Shown here piece after piece: positions 1 to 9,863 of a DNA stretch of 11,969 nucleotides. This DNA comes from Scytalidium lignicola (Eukaryota > Ascomycota > Leotiomycetes), in assembly GCA_002812745.2 (NCBI GenBank), contig NCSJ02000636.1, positions 1-11,969 of the forward strand. The letters run 5' to 3'. Below the pieces are notes generated by a model, which ran no database searches, was not told where the DNA came from, and saw nothing but the letters and a program-made list of their open reading frames with translations. The first letter of the stretch is position 1. The number at the start of each line of letters is the position of its first letter. The translations under genes and the position numbers were made by a program.

Positions 1-963
1 TAAACTAACACTTAAGAATGCTTAAACATTAATGTTAAAAGAAGTTGATCTGGAAAAAGAATACAAAGTTAAGAAAATTATCAATTACAAAATACATTAT
101 AAGAAATTATAATACTTAGTTAAATGGATAAAGTACTTAAAAAGTAAGAATAAATAAGAACTTACTTTTAATTTCATGAGTTATAAAGAGTTATTAAAAG
201 GATATTACCAAACTTATCTTAAAATGAATTTCTAAGTAATAGAATTGTAAGGTTAGAAAAGAAAAGGTTAATAGTAAAGGAAGAAGCCTTATTTACACAA
301 GTAGAATATAACTCTTTAAACAGTTTTTCTTATTTCTCTTTCTCTTTTATAATGTTAAGTTTGTCTAAATACTTTAGGTTATAACAGGCTATCTTATTCT
401 TTTATTACTGAAGAAGAGTTTGTTGCTTTTATAAATGAAGGATTTTAGCTATAACTTCTTCTTCTTCTACTTGTAATTTGTTTATAGATTTTTCTAAAGA
501 CTTTTAATCCTAAGAATAAAGGATATTCTTATCTTAAGAATCAAAAGTTATATTATAAGAACATTTTATATATATATACTTAGAATATTATAAGGATTTT
601 AAAAAGTTTATAATATACTTTTGATTTTCCTTAGAATAATAAGAACAAGGGTTTATACTATTGTTAATGTTCTTAATAGTCAAGGCAAGATTAACTCTCT
701 TTTTTTTTCTTTTTCTTAAGATTAGATAAAAGGAAAGGGCAAGGATGCTTTAAGGGTATGTTGAATGAAAAGAAAGGATTAACAAAGAAACAAGATAATT
801 TATAATAACAAGTTAAGTATCAAGGTAATGTTAATGTAAAAAGGGGATAATGTTATGAGTTTTACTTAATAAGCTAATTAGTATAAGCTTAAGGCTTAGT
901 ACACAGAAGGTATACATAAAGAACTTAATAATCAAAGGTTATATAATGAAGTTTTAAGATCTT

Positions 964-983
964 TAGAGGACTCTAGAGGACTC
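964..983. repeat. Perfect 10-bp tandem duplication
   Basis: The decamer TAGAGGACTC occurs twice back-to-back (964-973 and 974-983) in a slightly less AT-rich patch of the left block. It may be a trace of the sequence that preceded decay. No function can be assigned. Confidence 0.5.
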
Positions 984-1157
984 CAAAGACTTTAAGGGAT
1001 CCAGTTGGATTTTATTATCTATATAAGCATATTAAAAGAATATAAGAGTAGACTTCTTATGTTTAACTTAAATACATTACTAAATCCTACTTATAACTTA
1101 ATTACTTGCTCAAGTATCTTCTGTTTCCATTGTCCTTGAACATCTACCTTATCCTTG

Positions 1158-1179
1158 GCTATCCAGTAATCTGGATAGC
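1158..1179. repeat. 9-bp inverted repeat with 4-nt spacer
   Basis: The arms GCTATCCAG (1158-1166) and CTGGATAGC (1171-1179) are perfect reverse complements separated by TAAT. They lie in a patch of near-normal composition (about 1110-1180) inside the AT-rich block. This could be a remnant of a transposon end or a chance hairpin. It is not followed by a T-run that would mark it as a terminator. Confidence 0.5.
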
Positions 1180-1669
1180 ATAGTTTTATAACAGTTAACA
1201 ATTGTAAAATTATATTTTATACTTATAGAAGAAATTAATAAAATTGATTTATTAAAGTTAAAAACTATAATTGTTAAAGAGTATTAAAAGGAGTTTAACA
1301 AATTAATTATAATTGTTATTCTATTATTAGTAATACTTATAAAGTATAAACATAAAAGACTTTGCAAATACTTTTAAATTATTGTTTTCTTATAAGATAA
1401 ATAATTAAAGTTTTAGTTTATAACTTTATATGAAGTTAAAATATTAAGATTATTTAAAAAGGGTATTTTTAAGGTTATAAACCTTTAAAACATATTTAAT
1501 AATATATACATATTCAACATTAAGTTTATAAACAAAATCAAAAATAAAATAATTGAAAAAGCTTTTAAAAAGTTATACTTTATAATATAAGTGTCGGTTC
1601 ACCTGTAGCACGAAGTATGGTACGCAATTATACGTAATATACTCGTTGTGCTATTCCATGGTTGTTGTA

Positions 1670-1727
1670 CGATTAGGGGTGGGAGAGCGAAGCTGTAAGA
1701 GCTTCGCTCGTTCCCACTACCTAATCG
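1670..1727. repeat. Long imperfect hairpin inside the putative LTR
   Basis: The core arms GAGCGAAGCT (1685-1694) and AGCTTCGCTC (1700-1709) are perfect reverse complements around the loop GTAAG. Pairing continues outward with small bulges through GTGGGA/TCCCAC to CGATTAGG (1670-1677) and CCTAATCG (1720-1727). The stem is about 25 bp in total. In an LTR this could fold in the transcript or mark an old insertion of a palindrome. Confidence 0.7.
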
Positions 1728-1744
1728 GGACTAGCTTACAGGGG

Positions 1745-1761
1745 CACGTGAATATCACGTG
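1745..1761. promoter_or_regulatory. Two CACGTG (E-box) motifs 5 bp apart
   Basis: CACGTG occurs at 1745-1750 and 1756-1761, separated by AATAT, so the pair is itself almost palindromic. CACGTG is the classic core for bHLH and some bZIP factors. Being inside a putative LTR, the pair could be part of its U3 enhancer, but no function is shown. Confidence 0.35.
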
Positions 1762-4346
1762 TACGTAACCGCTATTCTACCAACAATAAGCTTACAAGAA
1801 TAATAAAAAGAAGTTTATTTTAATTTAATCATTTACTATTAACATGTTAACTAACGAATTATTCTTTGTATTATTATTATAAAGTATAAAGATATAAACT
1901 TATACTTACAAGACATTTTACAAGTGTATATATAGTTTACCATTTTGTTAAATCGGGATTTTTACATATAATTACCTTTAAAGTTCATAAAGTAACTTAA
2001 TCTTTATAAAAGCTTAATTTTACAAATTGTAAAACTACTTTACAAAGTCTTTCAAGTTAAAAACCATTAGTTTTAAACTTATTACTCTTATCATGTTAAA
2101 ACATTTATTATAAAACTGTTAACATATAACCTTTGTTTATTATATAATATTAAACTTTTTAATATTATAAAGCTTTAAACTAATAATACTTTATTTGTTA
2201 AAAACATTTAATTTGTTAAACTTGTTAAAAACGAAGAATTAAATAACTTTACTACTTAGTTNAAAAAAGCAGATTATTAACAATTATTCATTAAATAGTT
2301 ATTCTATTATATATAACATTTTTAATATTATCTTCCTCTTTGAATAATTATATTCTTACAATTAATAATTGTGTAATTTTATTAGCTTAAATGCTTTTAT
2401 TTTTGAATGGTTAAACATCTTTAAACTTACAAGTTGTTAAGAACTTAAAAGCAGATTCTTAAAGTTATATTATAATAGCAGAGAAGACTTGCTTAATTAT
2501 CCTTAAAGTAATAAAGTTATATACTTACTTATATATTAACATTATTAAGAGAAGAAGAACTTTTCAAGAATTAGTTTATATAATTTATATACTTTATCCT
2601 CTTACTTCTTAATGTTAATTTATTGTTTAAGACTAATTATTTTTAATCTTTAACATTTTAATTCTTCTCTTTTAAAAATAACTTATTAATATTAAGGATA
2701 ACAAAAACTCAAATAGATTACTTAGTTATAATATCAAGGAATGCATCCTTTAAAAGTGAATAGAATACTTAATTAAATATTATAAAGTTAGATAAAAAAC
2801 TTATTTAGTTTAAACTTATAAAGAATATAATAATTATTATAAAAAATAATAATAAAATTATAAAATTANTTTTTTGCTTTTAAAAAGTAATAACAATTGA
2901 TTTAAAAACTTGAAGAAGAAAATGTAAAACTAGAATGTTAATATAATGTAAAGGATATAATAATAACAAAAATAAAGAACTAAGTATAAGAACTTTTACA
3001 ATAATAAGAAAAGATAAAAGTTTACTTAGAATAATTATTCCTCATGTTAAATTCTTCAATTCAAGAATTATTAAAATACTTAACCTTAAAACTTAGTAAA
3101 AAGTACTTAATAATAACTTAAACTATTTTAATAGTAAATTCCCTTTTAAATATAAAGAAGATAAAATACTAATATATACTCTTATTAAAGCCTTTTATAA
3201 GAAGATCTTTAAAAGAATATCATGATTTTATAAACTTTTATAAGCTTGAATTTTATATATTCTTATATAATTACACTAATAACTCAGATAAGATTATATA
3301 CAAGATAAAATACTTATTTAACATCTTGAAGTCAAAATAAATGTATAAGAAAAGAGTAAAGATAAAAGACTTAATAATATNAAAAAGAATTCAAGAAAAT
3401 AATGCTTAATACATTAAAAGATGAAAATAATTAAAAGATAAAAGTAATAAACAAATATAATAAAGTAATATTATATATAAAACAACTAGTTAAAGTCTTT
3501 ATATAATACTTAAACACTTTTAAAAGGTAAATACTAAGTATATTAAATGAACATAAGAGGAATAACTTATTTATAAAGTTATTCCTTTCTTTTAAAGAGA
3601 AGATTATAAATTATAATAAACCTTTGAAGACTTATAAAAAACTAATTATTATAATAATATAATTATAATAAAATAAGGCAAACTGGAAAGTAAAAAGTAA
3701 ACATTAGAATAATAAAAAGTAATAAAATAATAATGTAAAAGGGAAATATTAAAGTAAATCCTTAAAAGAATACTTTAAATTCTTAATCTAATAACAAGAC
3801 AATTATTTAGAAGAATAACAATTATCATTTATGTTAAAGGTAAACAGAATAAGTATATATCATTATTTTAAATGTAATAAAATAAGTTACTTCATGTTAA
3901 AATGCTATTCTTCTACTATATTAACTATTCTTTAAAGAACTTGTTTTACTTATAATAAGTTAAGTTATATAACCTTTTATTATCTTAACAAGAACAAATC
4001 AAAACAATTATAATTTATTTAAAGAAATATTAAAGTTTAAAAGACATTATAACTTTAATCTTATTAAACATTATATTTAAAAAATCTTATAAGAAGATGA
4101 AGTAAGATAAATAATAATAAAAGATTTGCTTTAAGTTAAAAATTNAAAAAGGTTAATAGTAAACTGAACTTATATTAATAGATAATAAAGTACAAATAAA
4201 TGTAATTATAATAAAGTTAACTTAAGCATGTAAATAATAAGATAATAAGTTATTACATTTAAGCTTAAATTCATTTTAACAAAGATTAATAACATATAAA
4301 TAATCATTTTATAATTCATCATCCTTTAAGCTTAAAATATATCCTC

Positions 4347-6209
4347 TTAGAAAGGGATTATAGGCAATGTGATGTAATTAACATATTGCTCTCCAAAATG
4401 TAAATGATTCATACCCTGAAATTTCTGCGAATTCCTGTGCAAATTTGGATTAGATATTGAACTTATATAAATTGGATCTTAAGGATGAGGTCTTACCTGT
4501 CGACCGGGTCGTTGTGTTCCCACACTCCTGTCTGAGCAGTATCTCCTGAACTTACTTCCAGGACTAGTCGTTCCCTCGCAGCGACGATAACATTCGTCGG
4601 CCAAAATTCTACATCGGCTTCGTATATCTCGTTAGGAATGACTGGAAGAACATCCGTTGAATTGTAGTCGCGATGAGGTTGCCATGAGCGATGATATGGA
4701 TGATTTACATTTACCTTTCGGAGGCTGACACGCAGCCATCCCCGAGTCACCGGAATAGGATCCCCAAATGACCCTGTGCCAAATAACTCTTTTCCAGAGG
4801 AGTCTAGGTGACGTAATGTCAGGAATAAGTCAATGTCAGATGGTGGTGAATGCCAGAGGTGCGCGCTGGCTGAAACATACAGCCGCGCAGTAATGTGCCC
4901 AGTAATTTCATGCTCGGTGTCGAATGGAGGTGTTGTAAATGAAATAGATTGAGGCGACTGAGCCGTACCAAGTGCCTTGTAGCTTAGCTTTTGGGGTGTG
5001 TCTGTCATAACAGGATTGGAGAGGAGGGAACCATCCTTACTAAGATAGAAGTTGGTATATTGAGTTCGTGCAAGTGGCCATTCCAGCTCTGCCCTCCGTG
5101 TAAATTTTGCAGGATCATCTCCTTTTCTAAGAAGTAGGTCTACTGGCGGTACCTGGCCCTTCTTAGACCACCCAACGCGGTCGTCACCTTTTAGAAATGC
5201 ATCTAAGAAACTTCGCTGAACTTCCACTTCCTCATCCAGGTAAAATGGTAGATCATGGCGCCCGACAATGAACCGGATATATTTGAACTCAGATGCAGCA
5301 TGTAGAAACCCATTGACATTACCACGAAGATGAAGCCCGACTCCTCCCCAATTAGCAACGCTGAGAACAGGTACTTTGACATCTTGCAAATTAAGATTAG
5401 CCCCAGCATATCGTGGATCGTCGCGGTATCGATGCTTTCGATTATCCACTGGTAAGTCAACCCTCATCTTTGCTAGTTCTGCTTCATCCAGTGGTCCTTG
5501 TTGCGGTTCTGGACCATAACGATGAGCCTTTACAGAACCATACTGGTTGCAGCCGACTTGGTTGTCCCACCACACTTGGAAGAATGTACTTGAAAGAATA
5601 CCTCCATGGTATGCTGCATCTCGATAGAGATCCGTGAAACCTTCCCAAGGAACGATTGCGGCAAGGCCTTTAGGATTTCTCGAGGCAACATGCCACTGCG
5701 TAGCTCCAAAATAACTGATTCCAAGCAACCCAATTTTCCCTGTGGACCATTTCCGTTCTGATGCCCATTCAATAAGATCATGGAACGCATCAAACGTATT
5801 ACCCGGTGTGAGAACGTTTAGGAACCCAGGCGACTGGCCAGTCCCGACTTCGTCAGCACGAACAACGACATACCCATATGCTGTCCAATACGATGGCGTT
5901 GGAGTCTCCCAAGAAGAATGGTCGGTCTGGTGGTGCGGGTTGAGCAAAGAATAGCTTCCAGAGTTGAAACTATTGACTCGTAGTTAGCTCCGGTATCATT
6001 AATCCAAAGTCAGGACATTCATACTCTTGGTATGGTATGTCTTTTCCATACGGACCGTATGTTACGAGAACAGGATATTTTTCTCCCCTGTCGGTGTTGT
6101 GAGGTCGATAAACATTACAGCGGATAATTCCGCCATGTCGGAGAGGAACAGAAACGTTCTTCTCAAAAAGATAAGGAGAGGTTGTCGCAATATCTTCCAT
6201 TGTCGACAT
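4347..6209 (-). CDS. CocE/NonD-family serine hydrolase (X-Pro dipeptidyl-peptidase-type), 3 exons, 581 aa
   Basis: Exons in coding order are 6209-6025, 5969-4497 and 4434-4347. The introns are 5970-6024 (55 nt, GTATGA, branch GCTAAC, CAATAG) and 4435-4496 (62 nt, GTAAGA, branch CTAAT, GCACAG), both phase 2. Splicing yields an uninterrupted 581-codon frame. The N-terminal alpha/beta-hydrolase part has YGPYGKDIPY (about 51-60; Tyr54 is a likely oxyanion residue), the nucleophile elbow GISYFG with Ser147, and VGRHDLPFY with the likely catalytic His300. From about residue 340 the sequence fits the family's C-terminal jelly-roll domain. The terminal exon supplies the FGEQYVNYITLPII tail typical of fungal members. 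Family members cleave esters, acyl-amides or X-Pro dipeptides; the substrate here is unknown. No signal peptide or membrane helix is seen, so a cytosolic enzyme is likely. It is the last gene of a head-to-tail trio and its final exon already lies in AT-rich DNA. Confidence 0.92.
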
Positions 6210-6697
6210 AATTATTTGTATGATGAAGTGATAACGAAGAACTAGCGTCTAAGACAATGAGGACCATATCTAGACAATTGAGAGCTGGCCATAATTATAC
6301 ATGAAGGACGTTTCTTGAATCTCTATGCTGTAAACTTAGTTATGAATAGCTCAAAGAATTGCTGCAGGGTGACGCTCCGACCGGGCCGATGAGAAACTGT
6401 CTATGATTCGATGGTGTGTAAATGTTGCTTACGTTCCTATTTAGGTAGGTCCGGCCCAATACTTTACATTTACGCTAAATTAGAGGTATTACATCATAGT
6501 ACCTGGCTAGCACAGGTAGCAGGTTGATTAGTATTTTTTTGTTTAATGTTGCACATCCATTACTGTTCACAAAGAATACCTCACTTTTCTTGAATCATTT
6601 ATAAGATTTCGCAAGTTCTTCAAAGTCTATAAACATAAGAGACATTTCAGATTTGTTAAATTAGAAGATGTGCCTGAATCTACCCAAGAGGAACTCA
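6210..6697. other. Intergenic: regulator 3' flank and hydrolase promoter
   Basis: This 488-bp stretch holds no coding region that I can support. Its right half (about 6530-6697) is AT-rich and should carry the 3' UTR of the transcription-factor gene. The left half is the promoter of the hydrolase, which is transcribed leftward. It contains a cluster of CCG triplets at 6377-6388 and another CCGG at 6451-6454. Confidence 0.6.
6377..6388. promoter_or_regulatory. Triple CCG (CGG) cluster upstream of the hydrolase
   Basis: CCG triplets lie at 6377-6379, 6381-6383 and 6386-6388, read as CGG on the gene strand. They start about 170 bp upstream of the hydrolase ATG. Zn2Cys6 regulators bind single or paired CGG half-sites, so this is a candidate target of the neighbouring factor. 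The motif is short and the assignment is inference. Confidence 0.3.
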
Positions 6698-9163
6698 TCA
6701 CCACACCGACTCAAATGCCAGCATGTTTGAATCAGGCTCTAGAAGTGTGGATAGAAAGAGATCGTCATCAAATGTGAAAGGGGTCGTATCTTTAGAGAAA
6801 TGGGCCGGTGAGTTTACTCCATTTGCATTGTTAAACTCAGTTGAAGAAGTGGGTTCAACTCCATTGGCTTGAAATGAAGACTGTATTAATTGAGAAGGAC
6901 TCAGTGAAGACATTTCCTTGGTGATCTTTTCGGATCCATCTGCTATAATGTATTGCGTTCGAGAAAGTTGCTCGGAGCTAGGACATGGAGTCAATGACTC
7001 ATTAATATCAATTGAACTGGCACCCGTGGCAGAAGTCGATTCAGAATTCATCCGGTGAACTTCGCAAAGATTGCGCCGATAATCATCAACTTCTGTCTGA
7101 GATACCATCGAGCTAACCAACGGAGTGAGATTTTCCCACTAGGAACACAGTTAGGTCCTGGATTACTGGATCTAATACGGAAAAGTCGTTGCTTACCAGA
7201 CGCCGCAAAGGAGCCCAGAACACACTGATATCTTTCAGGAGGATCAAATCCACTAGGAGCCGTTGTTTCAGCCTTAACGACAGTAGTCCCTGTGGTTTTT
7301 TGTGCATAAAGATCGCATGTATCGATGCCACCGTAAACGCACAGTATCCTGAAAATGGCAACATGTACGATGAGTCGCAGTTGGTATGTACTAGATACGC
7401 TTTTCCCATGTCGGCAAATGCATCAGCATGTTGGATCATGATCTGAGCACATGCATGGGCAAATTCAGTGTGTAGAGTGTTGTCCAACGGTTTCCCAGAA
7501 AATAGTGGGACGAGGGGCCTATGCAAGGAGATTGCATTTAGGTGGTAGGTTGCATGTAGGACGAAGAGACGTCCTATGTTAGACAACTTGGTCCCCTTAA
7601 AGCTCCTTTGAAACAACAATTCCTGTGGAACAGCTAAAGATAGGGTTTTTGAGCGTTGATAAAGCTCAGAAACCTGCTGTAAATTTTGCAACATCGACAT
7701 CTGTGGGAAGTTAACGATGGATCTCTGAATTTCGAAGCTATGGTAAATTAGCTTATTATGCTGGTCATCTCTTGAGCATCTCTTACTAGATACTAAGACT
7801 TTTGACAATCTCCGCTCCGATAGAAGGCTCGTTCTGGTCTCCGTCACTAGGGATAGGAACACAGGAAGAAAGCTTATCCATCTTCTGTGAGCCTGCTATC
7901 CGGCCGCGATAAAACGATAGCTCAGCCGAAGGTAATGGTATCCCTACAGCATCAGTAATATGACTTCTTGTGAGAGTATCATCATGTGGTATAATTCCAT
8001 TAATGATCCAGCCCGACCAGAAAGTCCTTCGCTTGATCTCATTTTCGACCGCCACGTTGGGATCATTTATCACAGGCTCGCTCAGTCGAGAATGGAAACC
8101 GAGCAATCGCGCTGACGTATAGGCAAGACCTATAATATTCATTAGCAAAGTGTTTGTCATAGATCACTATACGCTTACGAGCATGGATCTTGGATCGGTC
8201 TAGCTCTCCCACAGCGAACCAATACATAGCTAAGACGAGCAACGTCTGAACCGATTCCAGAGATGGGCAATCTACTTTCCCAAGAACGTGACTACCGGCT
8301 GCACTGGCCCAACGATTACTTGTTTTTTGGCTAATAGCCGCGAAATAGGTTGCAGGTCCAGATGAATGCCCATGGTTCTGCATAAAGCTGGTAGCATTGG
8401 CATTAGGACCTGCAAAATAGTTCCAGCATATGAGTCTACGACTTGAGTACCTACATAGAGGATAGAGCGAATACCGCCTTCAGAACATGGTCTGGAAGTG
8501 AGTCCGCCAGATAGGCTTCGAAGAAACGTCTTTCATGGAAAGCCAGCGAGCATGACGAGTATCGAGAGAAAAAGAGATCTAACAGATAGAGCCCTAACCC
8601 ACGAGGAGGGAGGGACTCAACTGATTGGCTTTTAGGTGAAATCTGAGAGGTATGGCTTAAATTACAAAAGTGTTCAGAAGCTTAGTGAAACGCCTATGGG
8701 GTAACTTACATCGAATTGGTCATTAGATAAACTTACAGATGGCAACTTGTTGAGTTGTGACTCTGCAACTCCCGTAATCTTCGCTGGAGTGAACTCCTGC
8801 CGATTATGACATGAGCTCACTGTAGTGTTAGACGCCTGAAGGATATTATCTACGGTCAGCATCTGGATCATTTCTTCAGACGGACTCTGCCTCTGTCTTT
8901 TAGCTGCTCTTGTCGTTGATCGTTTGAGTGCCAATAGCCTTCGATCGGGAGGTGGCGGGTAGTGACAGGTTAAGCTTTGTCTGGTACAACGGGCACATTG
9001 TGGAAGGTCCCGTGTGCAGCGCAACTATATATATATTATTAGGATTACCTGTTTTGAGATAAAAAAAGCCCCGAGTCTCCCCTCTTGGAAAGATTCTGTT
9101 CACCTTTTGTTCCCGGCATGGTAGACATGCTGTAGGCGATGGCCTTAATTGTTTTGAAGCCAT
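6698..9163 (-). CDS. Zn2Cys6 fungal transcription factor, 7 exons, 698 aa
   Basis: Exons in coding order are 9163-9104, 9024-8710, 8642-8455, 8387-8179, 8129-7787, 7737-7197 and 7138-6698. The six introns are 79, 67, 67, 49, 49 and 58 nt, all GT-AG; several have clear CTAAC/CTAAT branch sites. Intron 1 splits the zinc cluster. After splicing the six cysteines are Cys13, 16, 23, 30, 33 and 40 (C-x2-C-x6-C-x6-C-x2-C-x6-C). A basic stretch around KRQRQ may serve as linker or nuclear signal. A fungal-specific regulatory domain follows from about residue 134 (LPPRGLGLYLLDLFF, the VQTLLVLAMYWF region, and EIKRRTFW at 288-295). The last 27 residues are acidic-hydrophobic and could activate transcription. 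An in-frame TAG directly precedes the ATG, fixing the start. The gene looks intact and probably regulates its neighbours and/or itself. Its ligand and targets are unknown. Confidence 0.9.
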
Positions 9164-9327
9164 CTAGATCGGCGTAGTAGAAGCAACCCAACTTAGTTTC
9201 TACTGCATCGTTCCAAGACCGAATACAGTATCTTTCGAAGCCCCCCACACAGAATCCCTTGATTGAAAACGCCACGATACTGACAATGTAAGATAATAAC
9301 GTGTCGCTAAGTCATAACCCCACTACC

Positions 9328-9338
9328 CGGGGATACCG
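9328..9338. promoter_or_regulatory. CGG-N5-CCG inverted repeat upstream of the regulator
   Basis: CGG (9328-9330) and CCG (9336-9338) are separated by five bases, about 165 bp upstream of the transcription-factor ATG. Inverted CGG pairs with a fixed spacer are the standard dimer site of Zn2Cys6 factors, so autoregulation is possible. The site is small enough to occur by chance. Confidence 0.3.
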
Positions 9339-9356
9339 GCATTTCAAGCGAAATAC

Positions 9357-9364
9357 TTACGTCA
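9357..9364. promoter_or_regulatory. ACGT-core (CRE/bZIP-like) site
   Basis: TTACGTCA (TGACGTAA on the gene strand) lies about 195 bp upstream of the transcription-factor start codon. It is one base from the canonical CRE TGACGTCA and close to fungal bZIP stress-response sites. No other evidence supports it. Confidence 0.25.
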
Positions 9365-9863
9365 CATCTCGAGGCCTTAAGCCTCTCGGTTGCAGCCTTA
9401 CTTTGTACAATTACAAGATGAGTCCATTTAACAGTTGTTTCCAGTAATGCATATTTATTAAACAAAGTCAGGTCTAATTTACAAGATAATGATAAAGCTA
9501 CCTGTGAGTTATGTTAATTTGAATCAGACATTTATAATACTTAACACGGAAATCTATGCACTTTTATAGCCTCCGCTTTGTAAGGATGAAAGAACTTGAA
9601 ATACCAGTAGNAAAAAAGAGGAAGCAATTGGAAATAATTCGAATCTAGTCATTATGCCATTACTGTCGAGCCAGATACCGAAGTCTTTAATCATAAAGTC
9701 TATAAAGAACAGATCCTGCNAAAAAAACAGCTAAATATTTTACAGATTGACAAAAACAAGTATAAAGAGTAGATTCCTGCCGTGTCCATGATAGAAATAA
9801 TACTATATTTTACTGTCAGAATCTCTTATTCACATGAATCTGCTGTGACCACGATGACTCATT

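Larger units (their letters stand above)
1592..1785. mobile_element. Probable solo LTR (194 bp) with 5-bp target-site duplication
   Basis: The element begins TGTCGG and ends CCAACA, giving LTR-type TG...CA ends and a 5-of-6 terminal inverted repeat. It is flanked on both sides by the identical pentamer ATAAG (1587-1591 and 1786-1790). A 5-bp duplication is usual for Ty1/copia and many Ty3/gypsy integrases. No primer-binding site, polyprotein or second LTR is recognisable next to it, so a solo LTR left by LTR-LTR recombination fits best. I counted 14 CpG dinucleotides in the 194 bp against almost none in the surrounding DNA, so it has escaped the process that depleted the neighbourhood. Orientation cannot be set without an internal region. 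A small non-autonomous element with short inverted ends is the alternative. Confidence 0.75.
1..4346. other. AT-rich, gene-free, RIP-like block
   Basis: Apart from the element at 1592-1785, this stretch is extremely AT-rich: a hand count of the first 60 bases gives 25% G+C. It is dominated by TA, TTAA and TATAA strings, and CpG is almost absent, with only isolated cases such as those near 1857, 1953 and 2232. No ORF here is long enough or protein-like enough to call. This pattern is typical of AT-rich isochores in ascomycetes, where RIP has mutated repeated DNA. The original content, probably transposons, is not recognisable by eye. The transition to normal composition falls within the last exon and intron of the hydrolase gene, at about 4350-4500. 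RIP as the cause is inferred from composition only. Confidence 0.75.
9164..9863. other. Intergenic: OYE 3' flank and regulator promoter
   Basis: I find no supportable gene in these 700 bp. The part near 9500-9863 is AT-rich, contains two assembly Ns (9611 and 9720) beside A-runs, and should include the OYE 3' UTR. The part near 9164-9400 is closer to genic composition and is the leftward promoter of the transcription factor, with a CGG-N5-CCG motif and an ACGT-core site described separately. No tRNA-like fold was seen. Confidence 0.6.

Noticed and set aside
566..578. Short TA microsatellite
   Set aside because: It is only a few repeats long in DNA that is largely A and T, as expected by chance.
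1592..1785. tRNA or other structured RNA gene in the GC-normal island
   Set aside because: There is no cloverleaf or A/B-box pattern. The TG...CA ends and the exact 5-bp flanking duplication fit a mobile element better.
5413..5954. Short plus- and minus-strand ORFs inside the hydrolase
   Set aside because: They are shadow frames of the 491-codon second exon and show no family motif.
7113..7196. Read-through of the regulator reading frame to a stop at 7113
   Set aside because: A GTAAGC donor at 7196, a CTAAC branch site and a TTCCTAG acceptor join RRL to WENLTPL and recover a further 146 codons in frame.
8410..8454. Shorter 45-nt version of the third intron of the regulator (acceptor TTTTGCAG)
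   Set aside because: It creates an in-frame stop directly after the junction. The acceptor at 8388 (67-nt intron) keeps the frame and gives a typical ALSSIFMQ sequence.
9045..9275. 76-aa minus-strand ORF overlapping the start of the transcription-factor gene
   Set aside because: It is out of frame with the zinc-cluster exon, overlaps its first exon and intron, and resembles no known protein. It is probably a chance frame in the promoter and 5' end.
9369..9386. GAGGC-N5-GCCTC inverted repeat upstream of the regulator
   Set aside because: Five-base arms around an AT spacer are common by chance, and the motif matches no fungal regulator site I can name.
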